Assembly (NCBI RefSeq): GCF_963678635.1
Contig: NC_087062.1
Location: forward strand, 20,511,789-20,575,788
DNA: 64,000 bases
Direction: 5' to 3'
Source: Symsagittifera roscoffensis
Taxonomy: Eukaryota; Xenacoelomorpha; Acoela; Convolutidae
Shown: one piece after another, positions 10,661 through 23,099 of the stretch
Position numbering within the stretch: the stretch's first letter is position 1
Layout of the letters: the number at the start of each line of letters is the position of its first letter
Notes under the pieces: model-generated
Told to the model about the DNA's origin: nothing
Seen by the model: only the letters and a program-made list of their open reading frames with translations
Database searches by the model: none
Program-made: the position numbers and the translations under genes

Positions 10661-12721
10661 ACAGGCGAAAGGTCATAACTCACTACATTTTTTTTTTCAA
10701 TTTTTTCTTGATTTTTACGGTAAAAATGACTCAATTTGATGAGAGGTATAACGATTGTAGTCTCAATCGTGGCCTAAACTTCTTTATTGCAGCCTAAAGG
10801 CGTAGTTTTTGTAATGTTTCTGTTTTTCTTGGAACCCGATTGACAACTAAACAGTATTTAATATTTCATTAGATTTCAACTCCTGTAAGTTTTCATTGAA
10901 GTTGTTAAAGTGGGGCGGAAAAGGGAAATTTGGGTGGAACAACAACGACAAGACCGTTGTTTAATATGACAATTTCAAAGGTTCTTTTGCTATACTTTTT
11001 GAATTACTAAACTGCGAGGTTGGCAGGTTGCTGTGCAGAACTTTTCGCACATCTCTGTTTCATATGCAGAGCAAGAGATCGAAAACCGGAGCAATTGATT
11101 TTCGTAAAAGATTTCTAGTTTTGAAAAAACCACCCCGATTATATGTATTTCTCCCTATCTCCGAAAGTTGGAACAACAAACTTCTAACTTATGAAAAGCT
11201 AGATTCATTGTTTCTTGCTCGGATCAAAATTAGCGAGTGGAAAACGATTTATCAATAACTTTTTGTTAAAACACGAGACACTGTAAAAAAGTCTGTAGAA
11301 ATTTTCTAAAAATCGTAGCAACAAAGCCCATTTATAAAACTGTCAAAAATTTGCATTAAGCTGGAAGCAAACCGAAACAATTTGCGTCTTAATGCGTGAA
11401 TCTGTTTGAAAATCGCGTGATAGGTGCGCAGCAATTGGGCATTCTTTTTGCGTTTTCCGATTTCCAAAAAAGAAAGAGACAAAAAACTTGTTCTCTCCAG
11501 ACTTAATTGGACTTTTCATTTGCCCTTTTGGACAAATTTTGTATCTGATCTGAAAATTTTTGGTTTTTTGAGCTCAAAAATTGAAGATGTTTTATTTGAG
11601 ATTATTATTTGTTTTATTATAAAGGCTCGATCTTGTCTCAATCATATCTTCCGTCAAATCAATTTGGAACAATTAAAAGCAGATAAACTAGCCGCTTACA
11701 CGTTCATAGAACGAAAAACCTCGAGTGTTAATTGTCCAGCCCTCGCCAAATTAGCAATTTTGAAACCCCCATAAATTTCCAAAAATAGGCCACAGGTAAA
11801 ATAGATTCTTAATTGTGAGCTCAGTACATCATTGCTCTCAGATGGTATGAAAAATCCGATCAAAATGGCCATTTAAAAAATCTGGAGAAAAAAGCATCCG
11901 AGCACAAGTATTTCAACATTTTTGTTCCAAAATTGAAACAAAAATGGGAACTGTTGAATCACTTCTCGAACAAACCGTTGCAAAAGAAAGCAACAAGCTT
12001 TTTCAATAAAATTGCCCACTTCGAACAATAATCTAAAATGTTAGTTTAGCTCATTAAACATTCAAAAAGTATGAGAAGTGCAAATAACCAACAAAGAGCA
12101 TTACTAGTGTGAAGGTCCGACAATTTGCAAACAAAAGGGCGAAGATCAGAGCTCTAACATTTCATTTAGAGATGATTTTTGCTCAAATTACAAAGCCACA
12201 GCCAAATTGTCCAGAACTGAACCAGTAAAAGTCTTTATCAAATTACAACAGATTCATGTGAGTCACTGAAATTCTCCTTTGCCATTATAGAGCTCAATTT
12301 TTTTCTACTAAATTAAAAACTGATTAGGAGATTTTTTTTTATTCGGCCATAATTTTGCGTAAATGGTCATTTAAGTTTGGATGTTAGAGCTAGCGGATGT
12401 TTGATACTTCGGTTGTTTGCACTACAGCCCATTGAGTGATGATAAACTCTTACGGAAGTTTCAATTTGAAATAAAGTATATCAAATTTTAACCTAGTGCG
12501 AAACTGCTGGTTTTCAAACGTGAACTCTGGAAGGAATCACTGCACGGGAAAGAAGAAATGATTTAAAATACACTAGCAAAGCCTGAAAATTTGCATTAAA
12601 AATTTCAAAAAGGTTTTTAATCATTTCAATTTGCAATAAAACGCCAGACCCAAAAAAAAATTCGAAAAAAATTCGAAAAAAAACTGAAGTTGATAAACTT
12701 AGTTCATACAAAGCTTTACTA
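10661..12721. other. No gene recognised
   Basis: AT-rich DNA with ORFs such as 11028-11258 and 11424-11774. These show no motif, no splice context and no copies elsewhere in the window. I see nothing supportable. Confidence 0.4.
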
Positions 12722-12966
12722 ATGAGACAAGTAATTTGAAATTGCTTAATTCCAAAAAAAATTTTCTACCACTCACAATACAACAGCATCAATTTGCAGT
12801 TGCTTACTTCCAAAAAAAATTTCAAGAACTCACAATACAACAGCATCAAGTTGCAGTTGCTTAATTCCAAAAACAATTTTCTACAACTCACAATACAACA
12901 GCATCAATTTGCAGTTGTTTGTTTCCGAAAACATTTTTTACAGTTTACAATACAACAGCATCAATT
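12722..12966. repeat. Minisatellite, about 57-bp unit, about 4 copies
   Basis: The phrase acaatacaacagcatcaa recurs at about 12775, 12832, 12890 and 12947, spaced 57-58 bases, with drift between units. There are no unique spacers, so it is not CRISPR-like. Confidence 0.85.
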
Positions 12967-13046
12967 AACAAAACAATCCATCGAGTTAATTTAGGTGAAA
13001 AATCATTGATTTTTCAGAAAACTTTTTAAACTCCGAAATGTTTAAT

Positions 13047-13302
13047 CAGGGGCGCACCTAGGATTTTCTCGAGGGGGTGGAGTTTTTTCAAAAATTTTAA
13101 AAAAATTTTGACGACTGTTTTTTAGGCTGACCAAATTGATTTTCCGAGCTCTCCTAGAGCAGTAAAAAGACGTTGTTTTGGCTAAATTTTCTGCGCAGGC
13201 AAATTTTTGATAAAATAGGTCAAAAAAGCAGTTTTTCAGCATTATTTTGGAAATTTTGACAAAAAAATGTATTCTTTGACGCCTCCTCTAAATCTGCCCC
13301 TG
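13047..13302. mobile_element. hAT-type MITE with 8-bp target duplication
   Basis: The 256-bp insertion starts CAGGGGCGCACCTAGG and ends AAATCTGCCCCTG, so its ends are inverted repeats of the CAGGGGC type seen in hAT elements. It is flanked by tgtttaat (13039-13046) and tgtttaaa (13303-13310), an 8-bp duplication with one mismatch. It is too short to encode transposase. Confidence 0.75.
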
Positions 13303-13497
13303 TGTTTAAATAAAAAAAAAGTTAAATATAAAATAATTGATCAAGTCTCTGTATAAACAATAAAAATTAAATTTGGATTCGTGAGGTTGAGATAGTGTAA
13401 CATCGGCATTCACAAACCCTTACCATCTTTTGGTTGGCCTGTGAGATAACACTGAGCCTCAATCGTTGCCACAATGCCACTTTTGTCTTAATTTTAG

Positions 13498-13988
13498 GTA
13501 TGCGGTATCTGACATCTAACAGGAAATCACTGTTTGCGCCACCAAATTACTGCAACACCTTCTACCCGACATTTGGTCAACACCACGACAACATCGTGGA
13601 GGCGTACAGGGATAATCGAGAGAAAAGCAGACCAGTGCCAGTTCTAAAAAGTGAGTCACTGTTTTCTTCGAGGTTTTTGACGAGGAATGTGTGTTTGGAC
13701 CATAAGTACATTTTCTTTTCAGAAACTAAAATGCTTTCGAGAGTATTATGTTTTTTGATATAGGTTTCATGTTTTTACATGTTTTACTAACCAAGTGGTC
13801 ATTTGAGATTAAAAATAATGTGTACATACCTTTTGTTTGAAAAAGTGGTCGTGACTATCACTTGGATTGTTTGATGTGTGGTTGCAGCAATCAACAGTTT
13901 CGCGTGTGTGAGCAGTGACCCCTCTAGCAAATGTGTGGTGGGCACTGTGTCAATCAAACAACCCCTCTACACCTCTCACGACTCCTAG
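13498..13988 (+). CDS. Last two exons of an unidentified host gene, partial
   Basis: Exon A is 13498-13650 and exon B is 13888-13988. The intron starts GTGAGT (13651) and ends TTGCAG (13887). The single leftover base of exon A joins the first two of exon B in phase, giving an uninterrupted frame to TAG at 13986-13988. An acceptor (cttaattttag) precedes exon A. Codon use is mixed and GC content higher than around it, unlike the decayed repeats. The 85-residue C-terminal piece includes LFAPPNYCNTFYPTFG and ends KQPLYTSHDS. I do not recognise the family. Upstream exons were not found in the window. Because the sequence is not repeated here, it may be a true single-copy gene end or a captured fragment. 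Confidence 0.55.
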
Positions 13989-14301
13989 AAACAACGACAA
14001 CAATACTCCAGTGCAAAACACGACGAAGAATGCTACGTATGAATACATAAGTGAAAATTCATTTTTAATCAAAAACAAAATCTTTTTTGAAGCAATTAAC
14101 AAAGTGTTCACAAATAAACAAGCTTGAAAAATTATGTCGCCCAATTTGCGAAAAATTTACCTCCACATAAATTTAACCGAAATCATTAAATTCATAGAAA
14201 AGCCAACATTTTTCAATAGAAATAGCGTGCCGAGAAAAGGGGTTGTGATGATAGGAGGAGAGGAGAAGGGTCGTGCAATAGAAAGTTGCCGATTGCGACC
14301 T
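13989..14301. other. 3' flank of the partial gene, no feature
   Basis: AT-rich; probably the 3' untranslated region and the boundary to the duplicated block that begins near 14302. No clear polyadenylation signal is supported. Confidence 0.35.
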
Positions 14302-15560
14302 CCGAAAATTCTAACCGATAGTAATCAAAACAAAAGTTTCAGGCATTTGCGAGCTGTCTTTTGTTGCGATTTGTCGCGGTACCAATAACTTCTAGAGGCG
14401 AGTAAGTGCCTTCTTCCTCTCAGTCACTTATTAATGCCATCAAAAAAATTCCATGCCCATTCCAACTGAGAACAAAGTAAGATCCTACCACTGCCTAAAA
14501 TACTGCTTGCAAGGTTTTTCATTGGCTCCTAATTTCTATAGGTGAAAACGTATACATTTTACGGAACATAAATCATCTTCACACATAGAGGTTGCCCACC
14601 CCGCAGAGGAAATGAGGTAAAAATTTCAACAAAAGAAGTTAATTTGTTCAAATTGAAAGTTTTATATTCGGACTTTTGTAGTCTCATTCAGTTCGAAAAT
14701 GGGCACTGGATCTTTTTAGTTCAAGTGCTATCAAACTCAAGTGGTATCAAGTGGTATCAAATTTTTTGATTCGCGAGTCTTGACACGGGATCATAAAAAC
14801 TCCAATTTGAACAGAAACTAAACTAGAAAACAATCATGAAACTCATGAAACAATTATGAGACCATTAGCGCAAAAATTGACTCTTTGTTTCTTTCTGGCA
14901 TTTCTTTCTAGCAATTTTGCTGAGACGATTGGGATAAAACTATATGAACTCGAATGATTGTTTCTGCCTAACGTTTAGCTAATCCATCCAAACTGTTTAT
15001 GAAAATGTTTTTTCTGTGATTTTGAATTCTAAAGAAGATGAATGAGAATTTTGTCGTTCTTGAAGCAATTCAAGATTTTTCAACCCGCTGCAAACCTTGA
15101 ACTTTTATTTAGATTAGTTCATCACTACCGATGATTTTCATACAAAATCATGTAGTTGTTCTTACTTTGTTTCCAATGTTACAATGTTTTTTTTTTTCGA
15201 AAAAAAATTAAAGGCCACTTCTTTTGCAATATTTTTTATTCGAGTTAGACATATGATTAGTTTCTTAGAAACCCAATTGATACTTTTTATTTCATTAGAA
15301 ATCTTTTTTGCAACATCTAGTTTGTATCAATCAACTCCGTCAACCAGGTCAAGAACGTGGTTATGTATTTAAACTTCAAAAATCGCAATCAGTCCATTTG
15401 GCATCAAAAATTTGTTCTAATTTTGCTTCATTGGTTCACATGTTCTAATCAAATCTTTTTTGGATCCTTTTGGTCTCGACAAAAATCGAAAAATTAAAAA
15501 AAAACATTATTTAGAACAGAATCAAGAAAACTATTGAAATACAAAACGGTGCGTTAGGAA
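14302..15560. repeat. Duplicated non-coding block, copy A
   Basis: Nearly identical to 19005-19880, apart from about 390 bases (14816-15205) present only here. It includes short direct repeats of caagtggtatcaa near 14720-14760. No gene is seen in either copy. Confidence 0.8.
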
Positions 15561-16755
15561 AAAAACCCTTAATCTTTGAAAGGTAGTTTGTTTTCTCAAA
15601 CGATTGAAATTTGTGTTATGATTCTAAATATTAGCAAAAATATTATCGACAGCAAAATTTATTCGGTTTTTTTTTCGTCAAATAATTTTTGTTTTTTATT
15701 TTCTTTAATTACTTTTAATAAACGCTGTGCCAGAAACTGCGTCAGAACAGCAGTTGTTTTCTTTGCGTTGACCAACGTCATCCAGGACATTGAAAAAACA
15801 ACCCAGTTAATAGTTTTCGATTCCAAACTGAAACTTTTTTAACAAAGAGAAAAAGAGAGGGTGTTGCAACCCAGGCTAGAAAGGGAGTTAAAAGGAAAGA
15901 AGATGAACATGATTTGCACAAAAGATGTTTAAGAAATAACTGCAAAATTATTTAATCAAGGAAGTCAATACTATATCGTTGTTTTATACAAAATGCAAGG
16001 AAACAAAAGATGACGATTCCCTCGGCCCATTTAATTTATTGTTCCGACTTTCGATACGAAAGTAACGGCATATTTGTGCTTGGGGTGGGTTTTTTTTGTT
16101 CAGACAAATTTTGATTTTTTAACTAGCTATTTTTGACGTTATTTTTTGATATCATTCAAAAAAAAAATGGTTGTCCTGAGCTTAATTTTGAGAAGATATT
16201 TCAGCTATGATCATTTTTTGTAGAGTTTTAGGGTGTAAAGGTGGCCATTTTGGCCAGTTTCGGACAACTACCGCGCGATATATTTCGCGAATTAAGGCGT
16301 AAGCGAAATTAAATCCGTCTTAGAAGTCGTTCCGAATTGGTTGAGAGAAGTTTGTTTGCCATAACTGATTTGTTACAAGTAGTGAAATTAGCAAAATCTC
16401 TTTGTACTTTAAATGGCGTGTGGAGGGGGATGGTTTTCATAGAAAAAAGTTCAAATTTTGTTGTTTTTGTTATTACTGCTCCATAAACCTTAAAAAGCAG
16501 TCGGAAAAATCAGGGCTTCTTGCTTATTGCCTCTAGAAAACTAGTAATCCGCTAAAACTGAAGCTATCAGTTCTCTTTTGGACCTAACTAGGATACATTT
16601 GTTTGCTGTTTGTGATTGCAAAATTACAGTTTCAGAAAATGGGATTTCTGACAACCATGTGTGTTTTTGGTTAAACCTAGGAATCAATCTATGATGCAAA
16701 CGCAATCATCGAAATAAATTTTAAAACTATGTTTCATTGAAAAAAAAAACAATAT
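15561..16755. other. No gene recognised
   Basis: Single-copy AT-rich stretch. An 88-codon ORF (15576-15842) has no motif. A GGCCATTTTGGCC palindrome lies near 16241. Nothing further is supportable. Confidence 0.35.
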
Positions 16756-17930
16756 AACAGAGTTTAATTAATGCCTAAATAAACTTTTTAGAAAAAATTA
16801 TATTGAGAGTTAAGTCTGAAATGCAGAACAGAACTCAAGTCTATTAACAAACTACTTGAAAAAATTATTTTCATTTACTCAATCAAACAAATCAAAAAAT
16901 TTTTGACAACGTCCATTTTGATGATGGAAACGGAGAAAAAAATTAGAAATTTTGAAAAAAAGGGCGAAACAAAATTGAAGTCTGAAAAACAGCAGATTCG
17001 TTAAGAAGACCGAAAGATTCTGAATTAGGAAAGATCTATGCAAAACCAAAAAAAAATGTTTTGATTTTTTAAAATACGATAAACGAGGAGCAGTCAGCAG
17101 AAGACGCGATAGATAAGAAGCATAACCGATGATTGATGTTTCGAAGATTATCTCTTTGTTTCGTGGCAATTGTCCAAAACTGGCAAAAAGTTTGACAATA
17201 TTTGTAATTTCTTGTCATTTTTTCAAAACATACTATCCAAAAAATACAAAAAAATTTATTTTTATCTAAAAAAGTGAATATCTTAGGCTCTGGGACGACT
17301 TCTCGCCGTTTTTTTTCATTAAGCTTTTAGTAAATTATGCAAAAAAATTTGATGAAAAAAACTTCCCAAAAACAATTTTATAACGGTCAAACAATATAGT
17401 TGAAGAAGCAAAAATTCTAAAGCTTTCGCCAATTAGTAGATCTATCAGAAGATACTTTTTCAGTGCAAATACAGAAGACAGTCTACAAATAGTATGTAAT
17501 AAGGTATGCCCAATGCTTTTGGTACAGTTGCTCATTCTAGTTTAATTGCAAATTGTCAAATACAAGGGTTCCTCAACCATTCCTTATGTTTTTCTTCGAT
17601 AAAAAACAAGTTGCTCGTCAAACCTGAGAAATGACAAACCAGGAGTCCCATGAGGATCAGTATTTGGCCCAAATTTTTTCCTACACTGAGAAAATGGTTG
17701 TTTGAAACGTTGGAAATTAAAAAAATCTGTCAGTTTGCCAAATAAAAAGCATACGTTAGGATTATCAAAACAAGCAGTAAATGAAAAACTACCTTACAAA
17801 GAAACCAAAACGGATGGCGTTGATTGAAAAATTTCTAATTTCAAGTAAAACATAATTTTTTCCGCAAATTAAAAAAACCATAATCTGGAAAAAAATGATA
17901 CTTGAAGCCAAAAAGTTAGTGTTAATTATT
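16756..17930 (+). pseudogene. LINE reverse-transcriptase remnant, copy 2
   Basis: Homologous to 1-1195 throughout. The GVP(R)GSVFGP block at about 17642 now reads through TGA where copy 1 has CGA, a typical CpG-decay change. At its right end it joins the TIR flank directly at a tgttaattatta junction, without the 1.63 kb found in copy 1. Confidence 0.6.
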
Positions 17931-18985
17931 ACAGTTTAGAGCATCAAAAGATTTTCAAATCGGCTTTCGTAAACCAAATTTAAGACAAAAATATTGAAGA
18001 GGGAGTGGAAAAGGGTCAAAAACTCAAGTTTGATTCCAACATAATTTAATTTGAAAAGGTAATGATCTCGTGCCAAAATATGATTTATCTTGTGATACTT
18101 GCAAAGCAACCATAAAAGAGCCACAGTCAAGGTTATTTCGTGTTCCATTAAAAAGCTCCTTTTCCTTTCCCTCCACGTGCAAATTTTTTCATGTAAAGTA
18201 GTAGAACACATTATCCGATTGTAATAAAAAATTACATAGGGACTAAAAAAGCCACGAAAAACTTATTTGGTCTTCAAACTCAACCTTGTAAAACTACTCG
18301 TTACACATATATATTGAAGCTCGTAAGAATTGGGGGGAAAGGAAAAAGCCTTTAAAAATTATAAATCCTGATATGCAATTCGAAATCAAATTAAGAAATG
18401 AAAACTCCATTACATGTAGATTTAATAAAAAAAGGAAATTGAACTTTTATCGAAAGCCAATCATAAACCAAAATTTCCTGGCTCGTTCAATTTAATTTTG
18501 TAATCCTAGGCGTATTTTGCTATAAGAAGTTTTGATAGTTCGTGTGTTGTCGTCAAAATCACAATTGTGAGTTTATATCCGGGTTGGCTCACTCATAGAG
18601 TTTTTTAGACACGGTACACCGCTATCTTATTTTCGACCCCATAGATTCGTTCAACTTCTTAGTCAATTCCGATCTTTATCTTTTTCTGATATCTCCTAGA
18701 TTCAATAGATCTAGAGTAAACTCGTGTTTCAGAGGATAGACACCAGGAACTGTTCTAGAGAAGAGCAACTGTTTGCTAGGTTAAATTTATTCTGTTCTGG
18801 CTGAAACTATAAATAGTTTCAGCCTTACAAATTATTGTAAGCGTTAGTTATAGATCATGATTGCTTAGTAGGAAGTATTTCATAGAAATAAATATTCGCA
18901 ATAATATAATTGAACAAAAATACTAGTTATAAACTGATTCCACCCATCCGGGGTTTAGAAAGTTTTTGAATTTAAGGTTTGTTGT
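17931..18985 (+). repeat. Copy of the TIR flank and truncated left TIR
   Basis: Matches 2823-3650. The inverted repeat starts at 18591 and stops near 18985, where copy B of the 14302 block begins, so this element end is orphaned. It contains the TTAA-site MITE at 18152-18351 and the best-preserved TATA palindrome (18799-18824). Confidence 0.75.
18152..18351. mobile_element. 200-bp MITE inserted in a TTAA site
   Basis: The ends are imperfect inverted repeats (AAAGCTCCTTTTCCTTTCCC against the complement AGGCTTTTTCCTTTCCCC), flanked by TTAA at 18148-18151 and 18352-18355. The orthologous position in copy 1 (near 3050) has a single TTAA and no insertion. TTAA duplication is typical of piggyBac-type elements, but 200 bp is too little to assign a family firmly. 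Confidence 0.6.
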
Positions 18986-19004
18986 TGTTCGGATGCTAGC
19001 TACG

Positions 19005-19880
19005 AAAAGTCTAACCGATAGTAATCAAAACAAAAGTTTCAGGCAATTGCGAGTTGTCCTTTGTTGCGATTGTTCGCGGTACCAATACTTTCTAGGGGCG
19101 AGTAAGTGCCTTCTTCCTCTCAGTCACTTATTAATGCCATCAAAAAAATTCCATGCCCATTCCAACTGAGAACAAAGTAAGATCCTACCACTGCCTAAAA
19201 TACTGCTTGCAAGGTTTTTCATTGGCTCCTAGTTTCTATAGGTGAAGACGTATACATTTTACGGAACATAAATCATCTTCACACATAGAGGTTGCCCACC
19301 CCGCAGAGGAAATGAGGTAAAAATTTCAACAAAAGAAGTTAATTTGTTCAAACTGAAAGTTTTATATTCGGACTTTTGTAGTCTCATTCAGTTCGAAAAT
19401 GGGCACTGGATCTTTTTAGTTCAAGTGGTATCAAACTCAAGTGGTATCAAGTGGTATCAAATTTTTTGATTCGCGAGTCTTGACACGGGATCATAAAAAC
19501 TCCAATTTGAACAGAAACAGAAAAATTAAAGGCCACTTCTTTTGCAATATTTTTTATTCGAGTTAGACATATGATTAGTTTCTTAAAAACCCAATTGATA
19601 CTTTTTATTTCATTAGAATTCTTTTTTGCAACATCTAGTTTGTATCAATCAACTCAGTCAACCAGGTCAAGGTCGTGGTTATGTATTTAGATTTCAAAAA
19701 TCGCAATCAGTATATTTGACATCAAAAATTCGTTCTAATTGTGTGTCATTGGTTCACACAGTCTAATCAAATCTTGTTTTGGATCCCTTTGGTCTCGACA
19801 AAAAATCAAAAATCAAAAATTGGGTCCCAAAAGTTAAAAAGAAACATTATTTAGAACAAAATCAAGAAAACTATTGAAAA
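19005..19880. repeat. Duplicated non-coding block, copy B
   Basis: Homologous to 14302-15560 but lacking about 390 internal bases. It is inserted between orphan TIR copy 2 and LINE copy 3. No gene. Confidence 0.8.
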
Positions 19881-19889
19881 ACAAAACTA

Positions 19890-20640
19890 TTTGTAACTTC
19901 TTGTGTTTTTTTCTAAACATACTATCCAAAAAATCAAAAAATATTTTTTTATCTAAAAAACTGAATTTCTTAGCCTGTAGGAATCTTGGACGACTTCTCG
20001 CCATTTTTTTAAATCAAACTTTTAGTAAATTATGTAAAAAAGATTGATAAAAAAACTTCCCGAAACAATTTTAAAACAGTCAAACAATATAGTTAAAGAA
20101 GCAAAAATTCTAAAGCTTTCGCCTATTATTACTCGATCAGAAGATACTTTTGAGTGCAAATATAGAAGACAGTCTACAAATTGGATGTAATAAGGTTGGA
20201 TGTAATAAGCTAGGCTTTTGGTACAGTTGCTCATTCTAGTTAGTTTACTTGCAAATTGTCAAATACAAGGGTTGCTCAACCACTCCTTATGTTCTTCGTC
20301 GATAGAAAACAATTTGCTCGTCAAACCCGAGAAATGACGAAACAGTAGTCCCAGGAGGATCAGTATTTGGCCCAAATTTTTTCCTACACTGAGTAAATGG
20401 TTGTTTGAAACAGTAGAAATTAAAAAAATCTTTCAGTTTGCTAAATAAAAAGCATATGTTAGGATTTTCAAAACAAGCACAAAATGAAAAACTACCTTAC
20501 AAAGAAACCAAAACAGATGGCGTTGATTGAAAATTTTCTAATTACAAGTAAAACACAATTTTTTCCGCTAAAAAAAAAATCATAATCTGGAAAAAAATGA
20601 TAAATGAAGCCAATAAGTGTTACTTATTATAGTTTAGAGC
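19890..20640 (+). pseudogene. LINE reverse-transcriptase remnant, copy 3
   Basis: Matches 440-1190. The RT block at about 20346 reads VVPGGSVFGP. It shares with copy 2 the direct junction to the TIR flank, so copies 2 and 3 descend from the same deleted ancestor. Confidence 0.55.
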
Positions 20641-21015
20641 ATCGAAAGACTTTTCAAATTGGCTTTCCTAAATCAAATTTTAGAAAAAAATATCAAAGAG
20701 GGAGTGGAAAAGGGTCAAAAACTCAAGTGTGATTCCAACATAACTTAATTTGAAAAGGTAATGATCTTGTGCCAAAAATTCTAAATCCTGATTTGCAATT
20801 CGAAGCCCTTATCAAATTAGGAAAAGAAAACTTCTTCATATGTAGATTTAATAAATATATGTAAATGAAATTTTATCGAAAGCCAGTCATATACCAAAAA
20901 CTCGTCGCTCATTCAATTTATTTTTTTATCATAGACGTTTTTTGCTATAAGAAGTAGTAATAGGTCGTGTGTTGTCATCGAAATCACAATTGTCAGTTTA
21001 TATCCGGGTTGGCTC

Positions 21016-22310
21016 ACTCATAGAGTAATTTCAGACACGGTACACCGTCTGTTCGTCACGCTATCTAATTTCCGGCCTCATAGATTCGTGCAACTTCTTA
21101 GTCTAATACCAATCGTTATCTTTTTCTGATATCTCCTAGGCTCAATAGATCTAGTGTAAACTCGTATTTTAGAGGTTAGATATCAGGAACTGTTCTAGAG
21201 AAAAGCAACTGTTTGCTAAATTAAATTTATTCTTTTCTGGCTGAAACTATAAAAAGTTTCAGCCTTACAAATTATTGTAAGCGTTAGTTATAGATCATGA
21301 TAGGTTAGTAGGAAGTATTTCATAGAGATAAATTTCGCAATAGTATAATTGAACAAAAATTTTAGTTTTAAACTGGTTACACCCATTCGGGGTTTAGAGA
21401 GTTTTTAAGTTTAAGGTTTTTTGTTGTGAAGGATGGTTGGACAAATTTCTTTTTTCTCGGATTAGATTTTTTTGAAGCAGTGGCTGCCTGAATGAGGAGA
21501 TAGAAACAGTTGCTGTGGAGTAGTTGTCTTCATAGAGAGAGAAGGGTACAGTTGCTCAAACTTCAGAAGTTGGTCTCGTGTATCCAGATCGTGTTGAGTG
21601 ACCGTGTCAATAAATCAGATTTAAACAATGATGTGTTGATTTCGTTAAGTTAGAGCGAGACTACGTGCATTCTCAACTATCATCAAATCGCGAGGTGGGT
21701 TTTGACTTTTCTGTCCGAAGCGCCAGATAACTAGGATTCTTATGCGAGTTCAAAATGGAAATGGCCAATGTTCTTCTTCAATAGGTACCTTTGCTGTGAT
21801 GTTGGCTCCATACCATAGATTTGCCATCCAGAGTTGGAATGTCATCGAGTTTTTATCTCCCTTTGCTGCTCGTTTCTTTTGCTCTTGGAAGTTTTTTAAT
21901 TTTAAATATTTATATCTGCATTTTCTTAGTAAAATCAGTTTTAGTTTTAATTTTCTTTAATTATTTTTGCAGAAGCGTTTTGTTTAGTTTCGCTTAATTT
22001 AAAGAGTTGCTCACCCTAAAACTACTCTCGTCAAAACTAGGAGTGCGTGTCGTAAGCGTGGTTCAACACGGGTGGTGAGGTCGGCTATACAGAATGCTCA
22101 GGACGTCCTCAAATGGTGGGTTGGGCCAATTGCGGGAATGTAATTTTACCGTCTCTTTGAGCAGATTTTCTTTTTGTGTTCATTATTTTTTTTTATCAGG
22201 TGTTTTTCTGTTTTGGTCTTTGGTTGTTTCCTTTTATTGAGAACAGATGCTTGTTTTGTGTTTTTCTTTTGATTTTTTGGTGCTTCATTTGGTTCGATAA
22301 AACTTGAATG
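21016..22310 (+). repeat. TIR copy in unit B1
   Basis: Plus-orientation copy of the inverted repeat, starting actcatagagtaatttcag. It is followed on its inner side by reversed protein 2 sequence, not by protein 1. A local tandem duplication of about 195 bases (22109-22307 and 22308-22502) extends its inner edge. Confidence 0.75.
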
Positions 22311-23099
22311 GTGGGTTGGACCAATTGCGGGAGTGTAATTTTACCGTCTCTTTGAGCAGATTTTCTTTTTGTGTTCATTATTTTTTTTATCAGGTGTTTT
22401 TCTGTTTTGGTCTTTGGTTGTTTCCTTTTTTTGAGAACAGATGCTTGTTTTGTGTTTTTCTTCTGATTTTTTGGTGTTTCATTTGGTTCGATAAAACTTG
22501 AAAGTGGGTTTAAAAAGAATGATTTAACCAGTTTTAATAGGGTTTAAAATGGTTGGGGTATCACCATACTTTCTCATACATGCGGTTGGTTTGGTGGGAT
22601 TAGTAAGCTGCGTTGTTCAGCTAACGCTTCTTTAGAATTCCCTCCAACCGGGTTAAGGGAGAGTTTTGAAAACGCGTGAAAGCAAGTTAAAGTTATCATC
22701 AGTTAGTTTGTGAAACTAGAAATTAGTTTTTTAAACAATTCTACGTAGGCAATTCTACGTCTAAGTGATTTTAGATAAATTAAATTTTGTAAAGAAACGC
22801 TAATATAAAAAAATTAATAATCGTCAAATCGATTTTCAATATTAATTTATTACTTTGTATTTGCTTTTTACTACATAATTATCAATTTACTGCGATCTTA
22901 TTGAATGTACTTCACTAGTATAATTTATGATACATAATTGGATTAAAAATGAAAAATTGAAATAAATTTTATTGTTTTTTTCTTTTTTCTTTTTGATGAA
23001 TATCTGGTGAAACCTTAAAAAGGTGAAATACTCGTGTAAAAATGGTTAGTCGTTTACTTATTTGTATTAGTGATAAGAAAATTATACTTAGGAGGATTG

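Noticed and set aside
11424-11774. 116-codon ORF as a gene
   Set aside because: AT-rich composition, no motif, no splice context and no relatives in the window.
12722-12966. Evenly spaced repeats resembling a CRISPR array
   Set aside because: Repeats are contiguous tandem units without unique spacers, in a eukaryotic context.
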